From: Orientallactaga sibirica
Taxonomy: Eukaryota; Chordata; Mammalia; Rodentia; Dipodidae
DNA: 64,000 nucleotides
Direction of reading: 5' to 3'
Assembly (NCBI GenBank): GCA_036365145.1
Contig: JAEOAD010000001.1
Coordinates: 98,677,501 to 98,741,500 of the forward strand
Below, in pieces: positions 56,574-64,000 of the stretch (positions are counted from its first letter, which is position 1; each line of letters starts with the position of its first letter). The notes beneath the pieces are model-generated. The model made no database searches, was not told the DNA's origin, and was given only the letters and a program-made list of their open reading frames with translations. The translations under genes and the position numbers were made by a program.

Positions 56574-56735
56574 GTTCTTGTTGTTGATGATGTTTTTGGG
56601 GGGAAGAGTCTTGCTCTAGACCAAGCTAAACTAGAATTCACTATGTAGTCTCAAGCTGTCCTCATACTCAGAGCGACCCTCCTACCTCTGCCTCACAAGT
56701 ACTAGGATTAAAGGTGTGTGCCACCATGCCCAACA
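56574..56735 (-). mobile_element. B1 SINE
   Basis: GAATTCACTATGTAGTCTCA, AGCGACCCTCCTACCTCTGC, AGTACTAGGATTAAAGGTGT and GTGCCACCATGCCCAAC give the antisense B1 body. Confidence 0.9.
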
Positions 56736-57047
56736 GAGTATAGTATGGTTCTAAATAAACCATACTATAATAAGAAATCTAAAACATTCTCCAAAATGTA
56801 GTATTGAGAAAAAGAAGAAACAAAAACTCCAATTATAGACTAACAACATGAAAATGCAAGCACTATTATCAAAACATGAACTGTAGCACAACCGGTAGAC
56901 TCAGCAGATAAATATTTGTTTAACCTTAAAAACCTTCCTGAGAGAAGTGAAAGTTATAAACTTATCACAATTTGAAAAAGTAGAAAAATAACCAAAGTTC
57001 TAAAAGAATGAGAAAGAAGGAAATATTAAAAATAGAAGCAGAATGGA
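56736..57047. other. Unannotated sequence
   Basis: Nothing recognisable. Confidence 0.4.
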
Positions 57048-57245
57048 GCTGGAGAGGTGGCTTAGCCATTAAGCCCGTGCCTCTGAAGTCTAAGGACCCT
57101 GGTTCGAGGCTTGATTCCCTAGTACCCACATAAACCAGATGCACAAGGTGCAAGTATCTGGATTTATTTGCAGTGGCTGGAGGCACTGGTGTGCCCATTC
57201 TCTCTCTCTCTCTCTCTGCCACTCTCAATTAAATAAAAATGAACA
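57048..57245 (+). mobile_element. DIP SINE, expanded B-box subtype
   Basis: GCTGGAGAGGTGGCTTAGCC head, GGTTCGAGGCTTGATTCCCT (expanded B box), ACCAGATGCACAAGGTGC, GCAGTGGCTGGAGGCACTGG, (TC)n and CAATTAAATAAAAATG tail. Confidence 0.93.
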
Positions 57246-57408
57246 AAAAAATTTAAAAATAGAGGCAGAAGAACAGATTTTGGGAAAAAAATAAGAAAGA
57301 GAACCACTAAATTGCTCTGTATTCATGTAAGTTTTTCATAGGGAAAAATAAAAAGTGAATAATAAATATTAATATATTTATCTGGTGAATTTATTAAAGG
57401 AACAATAG

Positions 57409-57491
57409 GCTGGGAAGATAACTCAGTAGGCAGAGTGCTTTCCTCAGTAGTGTGAAGTCTAATCCTCAGAACCCTCAAAAAAATATCAGAC
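57409..57491 (+). mobile_element. B4/ID-type SINE, left (tRNA-like) part
   Basis: GGCTGGGAAGATAACTCAGT, AGGCAGAGTGCTTTCCTCAG and CTAATCCTCAGAACCCTCAA form an ID-like tRNA head. It is interrupted by the DIP at 57492 and continues at 57701, since both sides of the DIP carry TCAAAAAAATAT(AC)CAGAC. Confidence 0.8.
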
Positions 57492-57700
57492 GTGAGCTGG
57501 ATGGAAGGCTTAGCACTTAAGGCATCTGCCTGCACAGCCAAAGGACCCAGGTTCGACTCCCCAGGACCCATGATAGCCAGATGCACAAGGGGGCGCATTG
57601 CATCTGGAGTTTGTTTGCAGTGGCTAGAGGCCCCGGTGCCCCCAATATCTTTCTCTCCCCCTCTTTCTTTGTCAAATAAATAAATAAATAAAAGGAAATG
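57492..57700 (+). mobile_element. DIP SINE (type I) inserted in a B4
   Basis: GAGCTGGATGGAAGGCTTAGC head, CAGGTTCGACTCCCCAGGAC, GCACAAGGGGGCGCATTGC, short TC tract and CAAATAAATAAATAAATAAA tail. Target duplication: 57475-57491 and 57701-57719 (17 and 19 bp, differing by a 2-bp AC). Confidence 0.93.
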
Positions 57701-57767
57701 TCAAAAAAATATACCAGACATGGTAGAGCACACACTAATTCTACAATGGTGGTATAAATATGCCAAA
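57701..57767 (+). mobile_element. B4-type SINE, middle part
   Basis: ACCAGACATGGTAGAGCACA, then CACTAATTCTACAATGG, corresponds to the start of the B1-like half of B4 (GCCAGGCGTGGTGGCGCACGCCTGTAATCC). It is interrupted at 57768 by a B1. Confidence 0.7.
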
Positions 57768-57928
57768 GACAGGCGTGGTGGTGTATGCCTTTAATCCCAG
57801 CACTCAGGAGCAGAGGTAGGAGAATAGCCATGGGTTCGAGGCCACCCTGAGACTACATAGAGAATTCCAGGTGACCCTGAGCTAGAGTGAGATCCTGCCT
57901 TGAAAAATAAAAAAAAAAAAAAAAAAAA
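57768..57928 (+). mobile_element. B1 SINE inserted in a B4
   Basis: GACAGGCGTGGTGGTGTATG, CCTTTAATCCCAGCACTCAG, CACCCTGAGACTACATAGAG, and an A-rich tail with A20. Flanks: GCCAAA (57762-57767) and GCCAAA (57929-57934), a short target duplication. Confidence 0.93.
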
Positions 57929-57939
57929 GCCAAAAAGCT

Positions 57940-58345
57940 TGAATGGTGGGAAGACCCTAGGATGAGACAAGAAAGGAATGAGGGGGATGGCTAGGTTGAC
58001 GGTGCCATCAACCCTTGTGGCTTATTGACCTCGTGGTTTATTGCAGGTTTAACTACCATGTACACCCTGTTGTAATCTTTGTTTGTGAAACTGTGTAATC
58101 TTTTGTAACGGCTTGGTCAGCTGTCATGTATGCATTATTGTAACCCCTGCTTAGCCTCATATACTATAAAATCCCTAGTGAAATTCAGTTTGGGGTTGAC
58201 ATTGTTAAGGAGAGATCCAGAGTCAATAAGGAGAAATCCTGGAGCCAGTCTGCTGGAGTACATAAACTTCATTGCCTTCATCTGACTCAGCTGCTGGTCT
58301 CTTGACTCCCTGAACTTCCCATAACCATTCCAGAAGTGGTGAAAT
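57940..58345 (+). mobile_element. Retroviral-type LTR (class uncertain), solo
   Basis: The segment between B4 parts has LTR-like architecture. There is a promoter-like TATAAAATCC at 58165, an upstream region rich in TTTGTAA-type words, and then a U5-like stretch (CATAAACTTCATTGCCTTCA, CTGCTGGTCTCTTGACTCCC). It sits between the middle and right parts of the B4, so it is an insertion. No retroviral genes are present. Exact ends and target duplication are unresolved. Confidence 0.55.
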
Positions 58346-58565
58346 CAGACAGGCAGACCCCAGGAGCTTAGAGGCTAACCAGACTTGCCTAATGGTGATC
58401 TTCAGGCCAATGAGAAATCCTGTCTACAAAAGAAGTGGACAGCATTCCTGGGAACAACACATGAGGTTAGTCTTTAGCCTATGCATGCTTGCACACATGA
58501 GTGGAAAACATACATATGTGCCCACACACACATAAACTCACACACACACACAAGAATACATATCA
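58346..58565 (+). mobile_element. B4-type SINE, right part
   Basis: CAGGCAGACCCCAGGAGCTT, TCTTCAGGCCAATGAGAAAT, CCTGTCTACAAAAGAAGTGG and GCATGCTTGCACACATGAG correspond to the last part of B4/RSINE1 (GGCGGATCCCTGGGGCTTG…, CCAGGCCAGTGAGAGACCCTGTCTC…GTGGACGGC…), ending in an AC-rich tail. Confidence 0.75.
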
Positions 58566-58711
58566 TACATATGCCAGTAAATTACTAAAAAGAATAATAA
58601 ATAAGTACTCATTTACAAAGGAAAATGTATTCTTTGATATTTGAAAATCTGAGTGAAATGAGGTACATTTCTAATAAATTAGATATTATCAAAATGTATA
58701 GAAATCTATTT

Positions 58712-58933
58712 TTAATATTTTTCATTTTATTTATTTATTTGAAAGAGAGAGGGAAATAGAAAGAGGCAGATAAGGAGAGAGAATGTGTGTGCCAGGGCCT
58801 CCAGCTGCTGCAAACAAACTCCAGACCCATGCACCACCTTGTGCATCTGGCTTATATGGTTCTTGAGGAATCGATCCTGAGTCTTTTGGGTTTGTGGGCA
58901 AGAAGCTTAACCACTAAGCCATATCTCCAGCCA
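58712..58933 (-). mobile_element. DIP SINE
   Basis: TTTATTTATTTATTTGAAAG tail, interrupted GA tract, GTGCCAGGGCCTCCAGCTGC, ACCACCTTGTGCATCTGGCT, AGGAATCGATCCTGAGTC and TAAGCCATATCTCCAGCC head. Confidence 0.93.
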
Positions 58934-60328
58934 CAGAAAGTTATTTTCATTGGTATTTAAAGATTTCAAAAAAATATTTAAAGGCCAAAAAATCAAACTT
59001 ACCAGAATTGTTAAGTAAGATTATTAAAAATTAGAAAGCTGTGTTTACTCCATTTTTTGTCCCTCAAGAAAAGGCAACAAGATTATACATGTTTCTATTT
59101 TATTAGTGACATAAAAGTACTGATATAGCACACAATTGTAATATATTCACAAGTATATATGATTTTTCATTCCAATTCATTTTAAAGTGAAAAATTTTAG
59201 CTATCCCAGAAAGGGGAACATAATTGCAAACAAGTCAAGGGGGTTGGAATTTTTGCTTTTCCAACAATACATAGTTAGATTTTCATCAAATCCTAAGTCC
59301 CCCTTCTTCATCTGTCACACAGTTGTTGAGTATATGTATGCATTTGTATGCCCTCTGGAAGGATGAATTACATCAGATGTCAGCTACCTCCACTATCAGG
59401 CACTAAAAACATTGAATTTTTGAGCTAGGAGGCTCTAAAATGCTTTAAAACAATCTCAAAATTTACTATCAGACTCGGCTATAACTGATGGCCAGCTCTT
59501 GGTACTATCTCCAAGGTCATAACTAACTCAATTTCTATCCTCTTATGATCCAAATCTCATCTATCTCATATCAACATCCCTTTCTTTCTCTCTCCTTTGG
59601 GGAAACATTTGGATTTAACAACTATAACTTATAACAGGTGACTGTGGTTTAAAATATAAACCTGCAAATCTAGAGTTAAGAAATTCTATGCTCTGCTTGG
59701 ATCCAAAAGAATTTCTAATCAATAGAGTGTGGACAGTCCATGGGTAACAAACACCTTGGGGAAGGGATCAACTATGAAGTTGAGGGGTGAGCCAAGGGGC
59801 TACTTTGTCATAATATGAGTGAATCAGCCTGCAGACACTATAAAACTCATCCAGACTCTCCCAAAAAATAACCTTTTTCCACTGTTTTCTTTCCAAGCTA
59901 ACAAATCGAAAAGGATGATAAAAGAATGGCAAGTCCCATTGCTGCAAATTTGTAGGGAAACGAGCGTTCAAAATACTTTCTAGAAAATATATATTTAGTA
60001 TAACTCTCCTAGGGAGCAACTATGCACACAATTTTGTTGGAATATTTGCAAAATTTGCTCATTATTTCCTGGCAGTGACCTTGCTAAATCATGGGATTTT
60101 TATCTTAGCATTATATAAAATAATAACACATTGGGAAGGACCTAACGCCTAATGCTGAAGGAATTGGCAGTTCTTTATGACATATATATTAAATGAATGT
60201 TGACACAGCAAAATAATAATGTAAATTGATATTGATTGATGTGCAAACATAGTACACACTAAGATAAAACTACTATTGTTCGAACATATTATCACCAAAC
60301 TGTCTGTTTGTGTATACATATAGAAAAT
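58934..60328. other. Unannotated AT-rich sequence
   Basis: About 1.4 kb with no gene or repeat recognised. Confidence 0.4.
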
Positions 60329-60485
60329 AAACTGGGCGTGGTGGTGCACGCCTTTAATCCCAGCACTTAAGAGGCAGAGGTAGGAGGATTGCCATGAGTT
60401 CAAGGATACTCTGAGACTACATATACATACTGAATTCCAGGTCAGCCTGGGCTAGTGAGACCCTACCTTGAAAAAACAAACAAAA

Positions 60486-60519
<34 letters not shown>
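60329..60519 (+). mobile_element. B1 SINE
   Basis: ACTGGGCGTGGTGGTGCACG, CCTTTAATCCCAGCACTTAA, CAAGGATACTCTGAGACTAC, a small local duplication (ACTACATATACATACTG), CCTACCTTGAAAAAACAAAC, and A21 followed by (AAAAG)n. Confidence 0.94.
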
Positions 60520-60520
<1 letters not shown>

Positions 60521-60522
60521 GA

Positions 60523-60532
60523 TTATATATAC

Positions 60533-60573
<41 letters not shown>
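60523..60573. repeat. AT/TG compound microsatellite
   Basis: TATATATACATATATAT followed by about 16 TG dinucleotides, directly after the B1 A-rich tail. A typical site of tail-seeded microsatellite growth. Confidence 0.93.
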
Positions 60574-60574
<1 letters not shown>

Positions 60575-60703
60575 CACATTGAGATTATTATTGGTGCTAG
60601 GATTGAGGCAGATTATATAGACTGACAGTTTTTCTAATATGTAAGAAGTAAATGCTATCTCAGAATCTGAAAAATAATAAAATTATACCCATTTCTTAAA
60701 TTT

Positions 60704-60720
60704 TATTTCTGTGTGTGTGC

Positions 60721-60751
<31 letters not shown>

Positions 60752-60917
60752 TGTCTGTGTGGCATGGTGATTGCAAGGGCCTCTTGCCTCTGCCAAGGAA
60801 CACCAGATGCTCCTGTTACCTTTTGGGCCAGTTCATGTGGGTAGCTTGGGAGTTAAACCTAGGCTGGCAAACTTGTGAGTTAGGTGCCTTTCATTGCTGA
60901 GCCATCTTCCCAACACC
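60704..60917 (-). mobile_element. DIP SINE, diverged
   Basis: TG/GA tract, GGCATGGTGATTGCAAGGGC, ACACCAGATGCTCCTGTTACC, GGGAGTTAAACCTAGGCTGG and CATTGCTGAGCCATCTTCCC keep the antisense DIP order. Confidence 0.8.
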
Positions 60918-62207
60918 CTAAGTATACCTATTTTTATAACAAATTTGTATTTATGAATATATTTTAAAGAAAATGGTTGTGTGAACTCCAATTATATTGA
61001 AAGTATAGTTCTCATGTTAATTCCCCTAGGAAAGCATCAGGAATAACCATAAGTGATTGTCATTCCTCTGAAGGAATAAGCTCTCATCATGTGTTCCTCA
61101 GCAGATGTTGTCTGGAGTACTCACCAGCTACTTTCTCTTTGGAAAGATCTCCTTATAGAAATCAAGAATATTCATCACTAATGAATTTACTGTATATGCA
61201 TTCTTAGTCTCACCCTGGCTACATTCAAACCTACATAGTGCATATCTAAGTATTTGCAACTTTTCACCAATATTGACAGTTTTCAACTTTATGTAATACA
61301 ATCTGTGGGCATGTATAACTCTTTCTTCTAAACTACCACCTAGTCTGGAAAATGTCTGAAATATGAGGTAGAGGTTTTGTCACTAAGAAATTTCACGAAT
61401 ACACATTTATGTGGAAGGTAAATATCAAAACTGCATCTAATGTTACTTGTCTATCAATACTCAGTGCTTCCCTGGACTTAATCTGGGTTACCTTCCACAA
61501 CAATGATAATTTGCTTACCTTCCCCACACTGGTATTGGTGATTCCAGGAGAGCTTCTCTTGTTCAATTGCATGGCTAAGGAAGTTTGCTCCTTGGGAGGA
61601 TGTATTCATCCAAGGCCCAAGCTGGATGCACTTGCAGGAGGGTGCTCTGATGGTCATGTCCCATGGACCAGCCAGTCCTTACATACACAGCCTACCCATA
61701 CGGATTTGCTTTTCAAGAAAGTAAAAGTTATCCATGTATACACAGTGTGCTACTGTCTTTCCTGGCCAGCTCCTGAGATGTTCATTTATGACATCAAGTA
61801 ACTATCACAACCAGCATCAAGGGACACCACTAATTGTGGCTTTTCCACATATATGTAAACATGTCATTTATTCCAACCTTCATCTTTATGTGTGTAACCT
61901 CCTGTCTTCTGCACTCCTTCTGGAAGAAATGGATGTATATGTTGGACCCCACAGCAGGCACTCCTCCCCATAACTCTCTTTCCTAGAAGCAGTATGCTAG
62001 CTCCCTTGCTGTTTTAAAAGGGGGGGCTCCAGTATAGCGTTTTGGAAATCCACAGAACTCATGCTCCTTGAGGACTGTGTTCATTTTATGCTGGCTGCCT
62101 CACTTGCCCTCAATCCACCTCCCTCTTGCTGGGAACCCTGGCTGATTTCACTGGAGTGAAAAGAATGCATTTCTTTTTGTCAAAAGTCACCATCCTTGCC
62201 TTGCAAA
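60918..62207. other. Unannotated sequence
   Basis: About 1.3 kb with no recognised repeat. The 130-codon frame at 61409-61801 matches nothing I know. Confidence 0.4.
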
Positions 62208-62212
62208 GAGGC

Positions 62213-62567
62213 TGTGGCAGACGTGTCAGGTTCGCTGAGATGAACTTCCAAACCAGGCACACTTATGGAGGAAGGGATACTTATTGAAGCTTACAGAGCC
62301 AGGGGACATTTCATAATGGCAGAAGAGCCTGGCCTGCTCTTACAGGAAGAGGCAGAGAGAAAGCTAAAAGCCAAAAGCCACAAAGCACAGCACGCTTCAG
62401 GAACTCCAGCTAGGCATACTTGCAAATCTTTAAACTGGAATCTCAAACCCACCACCACACTTTCAGATCCTCCCAGTGACACTGCCTCCAGCCAGGTAGA
62501 TGCAGATGCAAACTACAAACTAATAAAACACTGAATATATTGGGAGCATTCTATTCAAACTACCACA
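62213..62567 (-). mobile_element. Solo MaLR-type LTR with perfect target duplication
   Basis: On the minus strand it starts TGTGGTAGTTTGAATAGAAT and ends GACACGTCTGCCACA (355 bp). The termini TGTGGTAG/CTGCCACA are near-perfect inverted. Contains GGCAGTGTCACTGGGAGGAT and an AATAAG near the polyadenylation position. Flanked by GAGGC on both sides (62208-62212 and 62568-62572), a perfect 5-bp duplication. It closely resembles the partial LTR at 2091-2300. Confidence 0.9.
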
Positions 62568-62686
62568 GAGGCTATAGGTTTAAGTAGCAGAGGAATACAA
62601 AAGACATCATAAAGAGATAGGATACCCTCAGAAATAGAATGGGAAGAGAGAGATCCATACCCACATATGTACACACACTCAGATTC

Positions 62687-62849
62687 CTTTTTTTTTATTT
62701 TTTTTGGTTTTTCGAGGTAGGGTTTCACTGTAGCCCAGGCTGACCTGGAATTCACTATGTAGTCTCAGGGTGGCCTTGAACTCCTGGCGATCCTCCTACC
62801 TCTGCCTCCCGAGTGCTAGGATTAAAGGTGTGCACCACCACGCCCAGCT
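62687..62849 (-). mobile_element. B1 SINE with target duplication
   Basis: T-rich tail, CGAGGTAGGGTTTCACTGTA, GCCCAGGCTGACCTGGAATT, GTAGTCTCAGGGTGGCCTTG, AGTGCTAGGATTAAAGGTGT and CACCACCACGCCCAGC. Perfect 12-bp target duplication ACACTCAGATTC at 62675-62686 and 62850-62861. Full length and close to consensus, so probably young. Confidence 0.96.
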
Positions 62850-62861
62850 ACACTCAGATTC

Positions 62862-63724
62862 TTTACTCTCTCTTAATTCCTTGTAAAAATTTCCTTCTTC
62901 ACCTCTCCCAAATCCCATTCCTGCATGCCCTCCTAGGTTACCATGAATTATTGTATAACTACAGTGGCAGATAGTATTGTGTTCATATTCCAGTCAATAT
63001 CTTGAGAGGGAGTCAGATAGCTTTTTGGGGGGCAGTTCAGGGAAAAAGGCTTACTAGAGAAATTTTAAATTGACCCTTGCCTGCCTTCTGGGACACAAGC
63101 GTCTCCTTTCACCCACTTCACACTGTTTTCCTGCTGCAGCTGAAAAACTGGGAACTCAGCATCTGCCCCAGGCTCACCCCATCAGCACTTTCTCTCAAGC
63201 ACCTAACTCAGGTGTGTGGGGGTGAACCCTTTCTTTGAGTCCAGGCCAATTGGCTCTCATACCACACAGGTTGCTAACCTCTTCCAGGGACAGCCCCCCT
63301 GATCTCAAAAATACTCAGGGGCCATGTAGTTGCGAATTCTTTTTCTAGTCCTTGGCTGTTTTGATCTCCAGGTACCTGGGGGATCCCAACAATAGTAAGA
63401 CCATGCCAGAATGGAAAATTTTTATTTTGTTTTTATCGTTTGTGCCTTTTACTTTTCAAAGCACATGCCTTTGTAGAAAAATCCATTTTACATATTTTTC
63501 CCCAGGTGGGAAAGTCCTTTTTCCCTCCCTTGGTTCCTGAACTCTCTCTTCCTTATATGCTCCCTAATAAAAATGTAATGCTTTGGAACCCATCCTTCTC
63601 AATCTTGTTTTATTCCAATTCTTTGGTAAATCAGCTATGAACTCAGGGTTTGGAGTTTACGAACATTTCCTGAACTCCCAAATATCCTGTTACAAGCTTC
63701 AAGTACCCCCACCTCTCCCCTGAT
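62862..63724. other. Unannotated sequence, possibly LTR-like
   Basis: No gene recognised. 63000-63710 has features reminiscent of a retroviral LTR: TTATATGCTCCCTAATAAAA (63555-63574, TATA-like and polyadenylation signal together) followed by a T-rich U5-like stretch. No partner LTR or termini are seen. Confidence 0.3.
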
Positions 63725-63874
63725 ATTTTCTAGGCAAGGTCTCACTTTAACCCCAGCTGGCTTGGACTTCACTATATAGTCCCAGGCTTGTCTGAACTTA
63801 CTGGGATCTTCCTATCTCTGCCTATTGGCCTCCTGAGTGCTGGGATTAAAGGAATACTCAACCAAACCTGGCTT
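63725..63874 (-). mobile_element. B1 SINE, diverged
   Basis: GGCAAGGTCTCACTTTAACC, GACTTCACTATATAGTCCCA, TATCTCTGCCTATTGGCCTC and GAGTGCTGGGATTAAAGGAA follow antisense B1 order. Confidence 0.85.
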
Positions 63875-64000
63875 TAAACACACTTTATTCTGCATGCTTC
63901 CAAAGATTAAAATGCCTTCATCTTTAAAAAAAAAAGTCATTTCCAGCGCCAATCTTGTACCTTACAAATTATCACTAGTGGTGACTCTGACTTTCAATCC

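Noticed and set aside
61409..61801. 130-codon frame
   Set aside because: No recognisable domain, no convincing start or splice context, and a length possible by chance in 64 kb read in six frames.

Overview
The window looks like euchromatic DNA from a rodent nuclear genome, most likely a jerboa relative (Dipodidae/Dipodoidea). The evidence is the interspersed repeats. A tRNA-derived SINE of the B2 superfamily recurs about 21 times. It has a tRNA-like head (GGCTGGAGAGATGGCTTAG), a body with AAGCCAGATGCACAAGG and CTGGAGTTCATTTGCAG, then a (TC)n tract and AATAAA. I take it to be DIP, the family described from jerboas. It sits beside a B1 variant with the segment CACCCTGAGACTACATAGTG, and beside composite B4/RSINE1-type SINEs. 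Both B1 and B4 belong to the mouse-related rodent clade. The family names are recalled, not searched.

I find no convincing protein-coding gene or exon. The longest open frame is 170 codons, and nearly all others are under 130. Many open frames lie inside SINEs or simple repeats (poly-Arg/Glu or Leu/Ser runs from (TC)n). There is no CpG island. The window is best read as intergenic or deep intronic DNA.

Layout. 1-1.2 kb: an L1 ORF2 scrap joined to a 3'UTR-like module that recurs at 34.1-35.5 and 38.2-38.6 kb. 1.7-5.3 kb: MIR, an LTR piece and a dense B1/DIP cluster. 5.3-14 kb: mostly unique sequence with MIR relics and microsatellites. 14-15.1 kb: L1-like antisense sequence and a 5S rRNA pseudogene. 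16-18.3 kb: DIP and B4 SINEs. 18.6-24.1 kb: a block of L1 fragments in both orientations, a B4, and a MaLR-type LTR element with a tRNA-Leu-like primer site. 24-34 kb: mostly unique, with a 75-bp minisatellite, DIP, B4 and MIR. 34-40 kb: L1 3' modules, MER5A, DIP. 40.3-46.9 kb: no recognised SINE insertion, several AT-rich stretches with homeodomain/TALE-type motifs, and a perfect 5 x 20-bp minisatellite. This is the best candidate regulatory zone. 47-54 kb: ancient DNA-transposon and L1M relics plus SINEs. 55-64 kb: LTRs with target duplications, and a B4 broken up by a DIP, a B1 and a retroviral-type LTR.

I do not see a novel gene system. The most informative items are the candidate regulatory cluster at 42-46.5 kb, the nested insertion at 57.4-58.6 kb, the recurring L1 3' module, and structural variants within the DIP family. 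Repeat boundaries without visible target duplications are approximate to roughly 10-30 bp.
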